Shown here: positions 7,283 through 14,120 of the stretch, piece by piece
Position numbering within the stretch: the stretch's first letter is position 1
Layout: each line of letters starts with the position of its first letter
Assembly: GCA_025800305.1 (NCBI GenBank)
Contig: JAOXRY010000349.1
Span: 1 to 17,970 of the forward strand
DNA from: Campylobacterales bacterium
Lineage (GTDB): Bacteria; Campylobacterota; Campylobacteria; Campylobacterales; SZUA-545
Direction of reading: 5' to 3'
DNA: 17,970 nucleotides
The notes under the pieces: model-generated
Seen by the model: only the letters and a program-made list of their open reading frames with translations
Database searches by the model: none
Told to the model about the DNA's origin: nothing
Translations under genes and position numbers: made by a program

Positions 7283-7326
7283 ATAAAGTCAATAAGAAAT
7301 CAATATAAAGCCATATAAAGTCAATA
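7283..7326. repeat. Direct repeats upstream of the TIR-NACHT gene
   Basis: ATAAAGTCAATA occurs exactly at 7283-7294 and 7315-7326, a spacing of 32 bp or about three helical turns, with a degenerate copy ATAAAGCCATA at 7305-7315 between them. They lie 54-97 bases upstream of the TIR-NACHT start and could be binding sites for a regulator. Low-complexity AT sequence makes chance possible. Confidence 0.4.
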
Positions 7327-7351
7327 TTATAAAAAATACAAAAATGTAACT

Positions 7352-7365
7352 TATGGTATTCCATA
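7352..7365. promoter_or_regulatory. hipBA operator O1
   Basis: TATGGTATTCCATA has 5-bp inverted arms TATGG/CCATA around TATT. It matches the site at 7392-7405 in 12 of 14 positions and lies in the -35 region of the hipBA promoter. It is a likely binding site for the HipB-like antitoxin. Confidence 0.65.
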
Positions 7366-7384
7366 TATTATTTTAAAAAAATGG

Positions 7385-7390
7385 TATAAT
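7385..7390 (+). promoter_or_regulatory. -10 box of the hipBA promoter
   Basis: A perfect TATAAT lies between the two operators. Transcription would begin near 7397, after the in-frame ATG at 7393, so that ATG cannot be a usable start and the TTG at 7420 is favoured. Confidence 0.7.
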
Positions 7391-7391
7391 A

Positions 7392-7405
7392 TATGTTATT
7401 TCATA
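7392..7405. promoter_or_regulatory. hipBA operator O2
   Basis: TATGTTATTTCATA has arms TATG/CATA and is nearly identical to O1, exactly 40 bp downstream of it. It covers the predicted transcription start, so binding would block initiation. Confidence 0.65.
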
Positions 7406-7419
7406 CTTTAGGAGTTTTC

Positions 7420-7710
7420 TTGATAGAACTTAGTACCCCAGTAGAACTTATAAAAGAGATGGCTGTAAATATTGAAAATGAGAGAAAGTATCAAAAGATT
7501 AAACAAAAAGATCTGGCATTCAAAGCTAACATTCCCTACCCTACCTTTAAAGAGTTTATATATAAAGATAAGATCTCTTTTGAAAATCTACTTAAAATTC
7601 TTATTGCCTTAGATATGTATGAAAACATAAAAGGGCTTTTGACCAAAAGAGAACCGATGAGTTTAGAAGATATAAAAAATAGAGATACTCTCACAAAAAG
7701 GGTTAGTTAG
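7420..7710 (+). CDS. HipB-like XRE-family antitoxin and autorepressor
   Basis: A 96-residue helix-turn-helix protein. In HipBA systems the B protein neutralises the HipA kinase and represses the operon. The segment KIKQKDLAFKANIPYPTFKEF is the HTH core (about residues 30-50) and FENLLKILIALDMYENIKGLL completes the five-helix domain. I start it at TTG 7420, preceded by AGGAG five bases away; this gives the common family opening ELSTPVELIKEMA. An ATG at 7393 in the same frame is rejected because it lies before the predicted transcription start. The stop overlaps the GTG start of the HipA-like gene by one base (TAGTG), the tight coupling typical of toxin-antitoxin pairs. The pair faces away from the TIR-NACHT gene. 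Confidence 0.82.
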   Translation: MIELSTPVELIKEMAVNIENERKYQKIKQKDLAFKANIPYPTFKEFIYKDKISFENLLKILIALDMYENIKGLLTKREPMSLEDIKNRDTLTKRVS

Positions 7711-8966
7711 TGAACCGTGAAGTAGATGCTTTTATTTTTGATCAAAAAATTGGAACAATTCTTTATGATTATGGGATTGTCTATTTTGAATACGACAAAA
7801 TTTTTAAAAGTTCTGGGTTAGAGATCTCTCCTTTAAAACTACCTCTTACATTAAGTGGTGTCTATACAAACAAAGATGATTATTACTTTGAAGGATTAGC
7901 AGGGGTTTTTCACGATACCATACCTGATAAGTTTGGTACAAAAGTTATTGAAAAATACTATGAATCAAAAGGGACTCCACCTCACAAATTAAATGTTATA
8001 GATAAACTTATGTTTATTGGTAATAAATCTATTGGTGCTATTACATTCAAGCCCTCATCACATACTTTAAACTCAGAAGAGGTGGAATCAATTATTGAAC
8101 TGAAAGAGTTTTATGAAAATGCCAAAAAAGTTGTTGAAGGTGATTCAATCGAAGTTATTGATGAGATGCTCAATTTTATGGATAGTGCCGCATCAGCAGG
8201 AGGGGCTAGAGCAAAAGCTGTTATTGGATTTAACCCTGATAACAAAAAAATGATTAGCGGTGTGAAAAATGATTTAAAAAAAGGCTACCAACACTATATT
8301 TTAAAATTTGACAGTGAAAAAGAGAGTGGTAAAAGCTACACTTTTACTAAGCTCGAATATCTCTACATGACTTTAGCTAAAAGATGCGGTATTAATATTC
8401 CAGAAATAGATCTCATAGATCAAGGAAACCTTACTCACTATCTAATCAAAAGATTTGACAGAACTAAGCAGAACAAGAGAATCCATCTTCACTCTGTAGC
8501 AGGACTCACCCATTCAAACTTTAATATTCCCGGTCATTACTCCTATGACTCTCTTCTTCGCTTAACAAGGCACTTGACAAAAGATCAATCTGCAATAGAA
8601 GAGCAATTTAAAAGAGTAGTATTTAATATTATTGGCAGAAACCAAGATGACCATGCCAAAAACTTCTCTTTTCTAATGGATAGCGGCGGTTCGTGGTCTC
8701 TCTCTCCTGCTTATGATATTACCTATGCCAATGGAGAAGGTTACACTAAAAATCATCAACTTTCATTAAATGGAAAAACCAATAATTTTAATAAAGAAGA
8801 CCTTTTAGAACTTGCCACTAAACACTCTATAAAAAAAGAAGACGCAGAGATAATGATAGAAAGAACAAAACATATTCTTTCCTCTTTTGAAGAAAAAGCA
8901 AAAGAGTTGGAAATTGATACAGAATTGATTAAAATTGTATCTAAAGATCTTAGACTGGAAATCTAA
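7710..8966 (+). CDS. HipA-family serine/threonine kinase toxin
   Basis: A full-length 418-residue HipA-type kinase; E. coli HipA phosphorylates glutamyl-tRNA synthetase and induces persistence, but this target is not shown here. The N-terminal HipA domain covers about residues 1-110. The glycine-rich, self-phosphorylated loop region is SAASAGGARAK at 159-169. YILKF (K199) fits the ATP-binding lysine. The catalytic loop is GRNQDDHAKNF at 309-319, and SPAYD at 332-336 supplies the Mg-binding Asp. All key motifs are present, so the kinase is probably active. Unlike three-gene HipBST systems, N- and C-terminal parts are in one chain. The start is GTG 7710, overlapping the hipB-like stop. The gene ends 105 bases before the NadM-like gene, with no clear terminator between. 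Confidence 0.92.
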   Translation: MNREVDAFIFDQKIGTILYDYGIVYFEYDKIFKSSGLEISPLKLPLTLSGVYTNKDDYYFEGLAGVFHDTIPDKFGTKVIEKYYESKGTPPHKLNVIDKLMFIGNKSIGAITFKPSSHTLNSEEVESIIELKEFYENAKKVVEGDSIEVIDEMLNFMDSAASAGGARAKAVIGFNPDNKKMISGVKNDLKKGYQHYILKFDSEKESGKSYTFTKLEYLYMTLAKRCGINIPEIDLIDQGNLTHYLIKRFDRTKQNKRIHLHSVAGLTHSNFNIPGHYSYDSLLRLTRHLTKDQSAIEEQFKRVVFNIIGRNQDDHAKNFSFLMDSGGSWSLSPAYDITYANGEGYTKNHQLSLNGKTNNFNKEDLLELATKHSIKKEDAEIMIERTKHILSSFEEKAKELEIDTELIKIVSKDLRLEI

Positions 8967-9055
8967 TAATAGAGCTATATCACCTTCAAAAAACACTCTG
9001 TAGTAAGCTTTTGTATCTATTAAACGATTTTAATTAAGAAAAACTATTTTTAGCT

Positions 9056-9064
9056 TGTTATAAT
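9056..9064 (+). promoter_or_regulatory. Extended -10 promoter of the NadM-like gene
   Basis: TGTTATAAT is a perfect TGN-TATAAT. It ends seven bases before the ATG at 9072, so transcription should begin at or one base before the start codon. Confidence 0.65.
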
Positions 9065-9071
9065 CTACTCA

Positions 9072-9560
9072 ATGAAAAAAGAAATTCCTTTAGCAGTAAT
9101 GCGAATGCAACCGATACATTTAGGGCATAAGCTTCTTATTGAAACCATGTTAGATCTTTGTGATGAGAATACAAAACCTATTGTATGCCTTGGAAGTGTT
9201 CAAGAGTTTGGTACTGAAAAAAATCCTTATACATATGAACAAAGAAAAGAGATGGTTGAAGCTGTCTTTGGAAAAGACACACTTATTATCATTCCTTTAA
9301 AAGATCTTGGAGCAGTTTCAAAAAAGCAATGGACAGACTTTGTTTTAGGTGAAGTTTCCAAAGTTACAGATCTTAAACCTACAATCTATTTTGCAGGATC
9401 TCAAGAAGATACTCTTTGGTGGGATGAAACTCTTCCTACAACAATTGTTAATAGAGATACATTAGGAAGAAAGATTAGTGCAACAGAAGTCAGAAGACGA
9501 ATCAAAGAAAACGAAAATATTTTTGATATAATCCCTAAAGAAATTAAAGATCTTATTTAA
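9072..9560 (+). CDS. NadM-like nicotinamide-nucleotide adenylyltransferase (cytidylyltransferase superfamily)
   Basis: A 162-residue nucleotidyltransferase with a Rossmann-type alpha/beta fold. The first strand and nucleotide site read AVMRMQPIHLGHK, with HLGH at 16-19; NPYTYEQRKEM at 51-61 and ISATEVRRR at 135-143 are the other superfamily signatures. The pattern is closest to archaeal-type NadM, which joins NMN and ATP to form NAD+, though an ADP-sugar or pantetheine role is not excluded. The start at 9072 is needed to keep the first beta strand. There is no ribosome site; the extended -10 element ends seven bases before the ATG, so the message is probably leaderless. It is followed three bases later by a small gene on the same strand. 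A possible link to the nearby NAD-degrading TIR protein is speculative. Confidence 0.8.
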   Translation: MKKEIPLAVMRMQPIHLGHKLLIETMLDLCDENTKPIVCLGSVQEFGTEKNPYTYEQRKEMVEAVFGKDTLIIIPLKDLGAVSKKQWTDFVLGEVSKVTDLKPTIYFAGSQEDTLWWDETLPTTIVNRDTLGRKISATEVRRRIKENENIFDIIPKEIKDLI

Positions 9561-9563
9561 GAA

Positions 9564-9962
9564 GTGGTTGTGGGTATAAAACTTTTTTTTAGAAAATGGC
9601 TTTCAAGTGAAGAAAAACTAACATTTTATGCTTCAGTTTTTACAGCACTAACTGTTTCTGTTGAAACACTTCATCCTGATAAAGTCAATGCATATATAGA
9701 CTTTGCAGAGAGCTTACAACTTAACGAGTATGATACAGAAGTATTTAAAGAGAGAGTCAAGGAGTATGAAACAGCTATCTTTAGAGAAGATATCCACCTT
9801 AATGATTTAATCCAAAAGATTGGAAGAATTGCAAAAAGAAATCCAGAATGGATTGCTGAAATTCCCCTTGAAGCCCTAATGCTTTGTGTTGTCAAAGATG
9901 AAATTCTCCAAAGAAGAGTTTTGGATTTTATTATTACTCTTCTCAAAGAAAGTTCTAACTAA
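9564..9962 (+). CDS. Conserved-looking hypothetical protein
   Basis: A 132-residue soluble protein that I do not recognise. It begins with a short basic, hydrophobic stretch (IKLFFRKWLSSEEKL), followed by an all-helical pattern rich in charged residues. The size and helix pattern, with YASVFTALTVSVETLHPDKV near the front, loosely recall TerB-like domains, but the match is too weak to assign. The start is uncertain: GTG at 9564 and GTG at 9570 are both possible and neither has a strong ribosome site. It follows the NadM-like gene by three bases, so the two are probably co-transcribed. Its stop overlaps the stop of the convergent ElyC-like gene by three bases, leaving no room for a terminator. 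Confidence 0.65.
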   Translation: MVVGIKLFFRKWLSSEEKLTFYASVFTALTVSVETLHPDKVNAYIDFAESLQLNEYDTEVFKERVKEYETAIFREDIHLNDLIQKIGRIAKRNPEWIAEIPLEALMLCVVKDEILQRRVLDFIITLLKESSN

Positions 9963-10717
9963 ATCTGACCTCTTAACTTTCCCCAGGCTAACCCTAAGTA
10001 CTCATGAAAAGCTTGTCTTGTTCCTCTCATTGTTCCTGAATTAGGGATGGCAAACAGAGTAACTTTTTTTCTTATTAAAAAATCTGTAGGGGCTGGAATT
10101 GGTTTTAAACCAACTTTTTTAAACAATCCCATAGATCTAGGCATATGATTAGCAGAAGTGACTAAAGCAAAAGGTCTTTTTTTTACAATCTCTTTTATTA
10201 ATAATGCTTCATCATGGGTATCTTTGGCTCTCTCTTCAACTATCATATCCTCTTTAGGAACTCCAAGAAATTCTGCCATTTTTGAATACATCACAGCACA
10301 TGAATAAGGCTCATCGCCTCCATCATATCCAGAAAGAATTAACTTTGCATTTTCAAACTGTTTATAAACAACAATACCCTCATTAAGTCTTGCCAATGAA
10401 GTCTTTGCCAATTGACTAGAAATTGGAAATCTCTCATCACACCTCATCCCATTTCCAAGAACTACAACATATTCAACATTCACATCACTCTTTTGAAACT
10501 TAGGATATTGATTCTCCAAAGGTTTTAATAAAGCATTGGAAACTAAAGGATGAGACATTAAAAATAACCAAAGAAATGATCCTAAAACAAAGTATTTTCC
10601 AGCTTTTATTTGATTTCTAAAAAGAAGTACTAGCCCAATGATTAATAATACAAACCCAATAGACATTGGCATCAAGAAAAAAGATACAAATTTTTTAAGA
10701 AGAAAACCGAAACTCAA
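9959..10717 (-). CDS. ElyC/YdcF/SanA-family (DUF218) inner-membrane protein
   Basis: A 252-residue membrane-anchored protein. Two hydrophobic segments lie at about residues 11-34 and 40-60. A DUF218 domain follows, starting VEYVVVLGNGMRCDE near 81, with LILSGYDGGDE, the ERAKDTHDEA motif and ALVTSANHMPRSM, all typical of the family. E. coli ElyC affects lipid-carrier and envelope biogenesis; the exact activity is unsettled. The start is a TTG at 10717 directly abutting the radA stop (TAA-TTG) with GGA about seven bases upstream, so it is probably translated by reinitiation after radA. An alternative later start would cut into the first membrane helix. Confidence 0.85.
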   Translation of the reverse strand: MSFGFLLKKFVSFFLMPMSIGFVLLIIGLVLLFRNQIKAGKYFVLGSFLWLFLMSHPLVSNALLKPLENQYPKFQKSDVNVEYVVVLGNGMRCDERFPISSQLAKTSLARLNEGIVVYKQFENAKLILSGYDGGDEPYSCAVMYSKMAEFLGVPKEDMIVEERAKDTHDEALLIKEIVKKRPFALVTSANHMPRSMGLFKKVGLKPIPAPTDFLIRKKVTLFAIPNSGTMRGTRQAFHEYLGLAWGKLRGQI

Positions 10718-12061
10718 TTACATCCAATCCAATAATTTAACAACTTCATCAACTTGAAAACACTTAATCTTTGATTCATTCATAGGCTTCTTAGCTACTA
10801 TAGCTTTCTCAAATCCTTGTGCTACTGCCTCTTTCAACCTTCCATCAAGATTAGTAACCTCTCTAATATCACCAATCAAACTAACTTCTCCAAGAAAAAT
10901 TGTCTTCTCTGAAATAGCTCTATTTTTTAAACTACTTAAAATCGCAGCAATCACAGCAAGATCTATAGCCGTCTCTGCAATCTTAATCCCACCTGCTATA
11001 TTGATAAAAACATCATAACCATTAAAAGCAATCTCTAATTTTTTCTCTAGTAGAGCTAAAAGCATTGTCAAACGATTATTATCAAAGCCAGTTGTACTTC
11101 TTTTCGGGTTTCCATACCCAGACTCACTGACAAGTGCTTGAACTTCAACAGCGATAGATCTTGTCCCTTCTTGGGTAATAGCAATAGCACTTCCTGGTTT
11201 ACTTCTATTGGATGAATAGAACATCCCACCAAGTTCAGTTGCACTAACAAGCCCTTGTTTGGACATCTGAAAGATCCCAACTTCACTGGTCGAACCAAAA
11301 CGATTTTTAAAAGATCTTAAAATCCGAATCTCTTTTGAACCATCTCCTTCAAAGTAAAGAACCGTATCAACCATATGCTCCAAAACCCTAGGCCCAGCAA
11401 TACTTCCCTCTTTTGTAATATGCCCAATAATAAAAATAGTAATACCATTTTGCTTTGCAATCCGCATAAGCTCAAAAGTAATCTCACGAACCTGACTTAC
11501 ACTTCCAGGAGAAGAGTTAAGGTCTTCAGAATATATAGTTTGAATAGAGTCAATTACAACAGTTGAATATTCTCTTTCTTTTAGTTCTGCTTTTATATTT
11601 TCAAGACGTATTTCAGAAAGAAGATAGAGATTTGGCTCTTCAGCTCCCAGCCTTTTAGACCGAAGCCTAATCTGTCCACCAGACTCCTCAGCAGAGACAT
11701 AAAGAACATTTCCACGCTTTGCTAAATTAGCACTAATTTTTAAAAGAAGAGTAGACTTTCCTACCCCAGGACTTCCACCAATCAAAACCAAACTCCCAGG
11801 AACAGCGCCACCACCAAGAACAGTATCAAACTCCTCTTCCCCTGTAGTAGTCCTAGTTACATCATCGACCTCAACATCAACAATTGATTGTGCTTTTGAT
11901 TCTTTTAATGAATCTGGTTTAGATGTAGTTGTTGCTAACTGCTCTTCTGTTACTTCTATAAAAGAGTCCCAAGCTCCACAGTTAACACATTTCCCCATCC
12001 ATTTGGGAGTTGTAAAGCCACAAGATTGACACTCAAATATTACTTTTTGTTTTTTAGCCAA
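10718..12061 (-). CDS. radA: DNA repair protein RadA
   Basis: RecA-like ATPase that helps process recombination intermediates by driving branch migration. Domains in order (447-residue form): zinc finger C11/C14/C25/C28 in ECQSCGFTTPKWMGKCVNCG, Walker A GGSPGVGKST at 95-104, the RadA-specific KNRFG motif at 252-256, and a C-terminal Lon-like domain ending in DWM. The open frame extends upstream to 12151, but I place the start at TTG 12061. It is preceded by AGGA six bases away and gives MAKKQKVIFECQSC, the usual opening; the extra 30 residues have no family counterpart. Length then fits the family (about 450). The elyC-like gene follows with no gap. A -10 element with an overlapping inverted repeat lies about 130 bases upstream. 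Confidence 0.95.
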   Translation of the reverse strand: MAKKQKVIFECQSCGFTTPKWMGKCVNCGAWDSFIEVTEEQLATTTSKPDSLKESKAQSIVDVEVDDVTRTTTGEEEFDTVLGGGAVPGSLVLIGGSPGVGKSTLLLKISANLAKRGNVLYVSAEESGGQIRLRSKRLGAEEPNLYLLSEIRLENIKAELKEREYSTVVIDSIQTIYSEDLNSSPGSVSQVREITFELMRIAKQNGITIFIIGHITKEGSIAGPRVLEHMVDTVLYFEGDGSKEIRILRSFKNRFGSTSEVGIFQMSKQGLVSATELGGMFYSSNRSKPGSAIAITQEGTRSIAVEVQALVSESGYGNPKRSTTGFDNNRLTMLLALLEKKLEIAFNGYDVFINIAGGIKIAETAIDLAVIAAILSSLKNRAISEKTIFLGEVSLIGDIREVTNLDGRLKEAVAQGFEKAIVAKKPMNESKIKCFQVDEVVKLLDWM

Positions 12062-12067
12062 AATATT

Positions 12068-12071
12068 TCCT
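12068..12071 (-). promoter_or_regulatory. Ribosome binding site deciding the radA start
   Basis: AGGA on the minus strand, six bases before TTG 12061. It supports the shorter RadA over the 30-residue longer reading frame. Confidence 0.7.
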
Positions 12072-12180
12072 AAATAATAAGTTTTTAGTTTATCAAAGAG
12101 GATTTTAAACTCTTTTTGTAATGGAAAGTTAAAAAGGTTGCAAATTGTCATTAATTCGACTATTTATATAAACCACATCC

Positions 12181-12198
12181 ATAATAGTGTCTATTATA
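12181..12198 (-). promoter_or_regulatory. radA promoter -10 with overlapping inverted repeat
   Basis: On the minus strand TATAAT (12193-12198) merges into ATAATAG-ACA-CTATTAT, a perfect 7-bp inverted repeat at 12181-12197. A protein bound there would cover the -10 and the start site. It lies 11 bases beyond the NHL gene stop, so radA can be transcribed independently. Confidence 0.45.
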
Positions 12199-12208
12199 AG
12201 TAATACAT

Positions 12209-13189
12209 TTAGAGGTCTATAACTTGTATTCTCCTAAAATGGGTATCTACAACATAGAGTTTATTATTATTTACTTTTATATCGTATCCTTGATGAAAGC
12301 CATCTATCACTAGTTCAATAAACTTTCCTTCTTTAGAAAATCTCTGAACACGTCCTCCTTTATAATCAAAGACATATATTTCGTCTTCGTCAGTTATATA
12401 AAGTGCTACTGGCGCATTAAATCCTCCAGAATTATTAGAAGCTTTGGAACTACCATCCATAGTCCAACCATCAGCTATAGAGCCTTCTTCTTTTTCCCCT
12501 ATCCAACCAATAAATTTTCCTGTTTTAGAAAATTTTTGTATTCTATGATTCCAAGTATCTGCTACATAGATATTTCCACTTGAATCATTTAATGCATAAT
12601 GTAAACGATCAAAACCTCCATTGATAGTTGAAACAGACCTTTCTTCATAATAGGTTTCCCACCCATCAGTAATTGAACCATCTTTTTTTGCTCCTATCCA
12701 TCCTAAGAAAGTTCCTTCTGAAGTAAATTTCATTACTGAATTTGAACTATAATCTGAAACTAAAAGATTACCCTCTATATCAAAGTAGCTTGTTGCAGGA
12801 CCTTTAATATATTTATCATTTATTATTGTTTGTAAAAACTCTCCTTCTTTGGAAAATTTCTGAATTTTTTTATTAGTATAATCTGTAATATAAAGGTTTC
12901 CATCTGAATCAAAAGCAACAGAATGTGGGCTATGTAGAATATTTTTCCCTGGATTTATTTCTTTAACTAAATTATGGTCTTTATCATAAACAAGAACTTT
13001 ATGAGCCCCAAAATCCGAAATATAAAGGTTTTCCTCGTTATCTATAGTTATTCCAAAAGGACTTTTAAAGCCGGTTAAGCTTATTCCAACTAAAACCTTA
13101 TTTATATGCTCTTTGTCTCTTCTATCACAAGACATAAACACAATTCCTAAAATAAAGATACTGATTAAAGTTAATATCTGTTTGACCAT
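12209..13189 (-). CDS. NHL-repeat (six-bladed propeller) lipoprotein
   Basis: A 326-residue secreted protein. A signal peptide at 1-20 ends FMSC with C21, a passable but atypical lipobox, so a lipid anchor is likely but not certain. Six NHL repeats follow, each with the pattern hydrophobic-P-x-G-(I/V)-x-h-D-x-x-x-N-h-(Y/V)-(I/V)-x-D, e.g. FKSPFGITIDNEENLYISD, and close a beta-propeller. Between repeats 3-4 and 4-5 there are two related 30-residue inserts, each opening LGWIGAKKDGSITDGW or IGWIGEKEEGSIADGW. No catalytic residues are evident; such propellers bind partners or ligands. It lies between ftsY and radA on the same strand, where I would not expect it. The ATG at 13189 has only a weak GAGTGAG ribosome site. 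Confidence 0.85.
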   Translation of the reverse strand: MVKQILTLISIFILGIVFMSCDRRDKEHINKVLVGISLTGFKSPFGITIDNEENLYISDFGAHKVLVYDKDHNLVKEINPGKNILHSPHSVAFDSDGNLYITDYTNKKIQKFSKEGEFLQTIINDKYIKGPATSYFDIEGNLLVSDYSSNSVMKFTSEGTFLGWIGAKKDGSITDGWETYYEERSVSTINGGFDRLHYALNDSSGNIYVADTWNHRIQKFSKTGKFIGWIGEKEEGSIADGWTMDGSSKASNNSGGFNAPVALYITDEDEIYVFDYKGGRVQRFSKEGKFIELVIDGFHQGYDIKVNNNKLYVVDTHFRRIQVIDL

Positions 13190-13250
13190 AACTCACTCTT
13201 TTCATTAAGTTCCTAAGCTTAATTTGAATAAATCATCCTTCAAGATTAGT

Positions 13251-13266
13251 ATTTTTAGCTAAAAAT
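13251..13266 (-). terminator. AT-rich palindrome at the ftsY stop codon
   Basis: ATTTTTAGCTAAAAAT is a perfect 16-bp palindrome containing the ftsY stop. It could form a weak hairpin slowing transcription into the NHL gene, but lacks GC pairs and a following U tract, so termination is doubtful. Confidence 0.25.
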
Positions 13267-14118
13267 CCCCTCAAGAAAACTCTCTACAAAACCTTCCCCA
13301 TCAAAAGGAACAAGGTCATCTTCTCTCTCCCCTACTCCAACAAACAGAAGTGGAAGTCCAAGATCTTTTACAACAGAAAAAACAGCACCACCCTTAGCAG
13401 TACCATCTAGTTTTGTAATCACAATTCCATCAACACCAATATTCTCTTTAAAAGCCATTGCTTGTGTAAGAGCCATTGTTCCTTGTGTTCCATCAAGGAT
13501 TAAGATCTTTCTACTTGGTGCTTTATCGTAGGCTTTTGTACAGATTCGTACAATTTTTTCTAGCTCTTTTGTTAGGTTTTGCTGGGTGTGTAGTCTTCCT
13601 GCTGTGTCGATAATTACTCTGTCATATTTTTTTGCTTTTGCTGATTCGATTGCGTCGTATGCAACAGCGGAAGAGTCGTGTCCTTGTTGTGTATAGACGA
13701 TAGAAACATCTAATCTATCAGCCCATTTTTTTAGTTGCTCGATTGCAGCAGCTCTAAAAGTATCACCTGCAGCAACCATGACTTTTTCATTTTTTTGCTT
13801 ATAATAATTTGCCAGTTTTCCAATGGTTGTAGTTTTTCCTGCTCCATTTACACCAATGATTAAATCTACATTAGGATGATTATGTTCATCTTCTTTTATT
13901 TCCACATTGAAAATATCAAGAAGTGCATCAAAAAGTTCATCTTTTGTCACCACATTTGGCATATTTTCTAAGATCTCTTCCACAAGTTCATAGTTCATGT
14001 CTGACTCAACAAGAGCTTCTTCAAGAAGATCTTTATCAATAAACTTGGCACGTTCTGGAACTATTGATTTTAGGGCATCATTTGTTTTTGAAAGCCCTTT
14101 TTTAAAAAAACTGATCAT
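13255..14118 (-). CDS. ftsY: Signal recognition particle receptor FtsY
   Basis: SRP GTPase that docks ribosome-SRP complexes at the inner membrane. The 287 residues comprise a short N domain (about 1-80) and the G domain: G1 GVNGAGKTTT near 90-99, DTFRAAA, DTAGR, and TKLDGTAKGG, all conserved. The segment LDGTQGTMALTQAMAF replaces the usual LDATTGQNALNQA motif, as I recall for other members of this phylum. The long acidic A domain of E. coli FtsY (497 residues) is absent; here the basic, amphipathic MISFFKKGL start may serve membrane contact. The ATG at 14118 lies two bases after the TlpA-like gene stop, so the two are coupled. Confidence 0.95.
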   Translation of the reverse strand: MISFFKKGLSKTNDALKSIVPERAKFIDKDLLEEALVESDMNYELVEEILENMPNVVTKDELFDALLDIFNVEIKEDEHNHPNVDLIIGVNGAGKTTTIGKLANYYKQKNEKVMVAAGDTFRAAAIEQLKKWADRLDVSIVYTQQGHDSSAVAYDAIESAKAKKYDRVIIDTAGRLHTQQNLTKELEKIVRICTKAYDKAPSRKILILDGTQGTMALTQAMAFKENIGVDGIVITKLDGTAKGGAVFSVVKDLGLPLLFVGVGEREDDLVPFDGEGFVESFLEGIFS

Positions 14119-14120
14119 CT

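Noticed and set aside
7305..7326. Repeats upstream of TIR-NACHT as a CRISPR array or replication iterons
   Set aside because: Only two exact 12-bp copies, no regular spacers, no cas or rep gene in the window.
7393..7419. ATG 7393 as start of the HipB-like antitoxin
   Set aside because: It lies three bases after the TATAAT box, before transcription could begin; AGGAG-TTTTC-TTG at 7420 is a better start.
9671..9946. Minus-strand reading frame of 91 codons
   Set aside because: It lies wholly inside the small plus-strand gene, with Ser/Ile-rich composition typical of antisense translation and no ribosome site.
11068..11298. Second minus-strand frame within radA
   Set aside because: It is an alternate frame of a certain gene without start signals.
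12062..12151. Thirty-residue N-terminal extension of RadA
   Set aside because: RadA proteins begin just before the zinc finger, and TTG 12061 has AGGA at the right distance.
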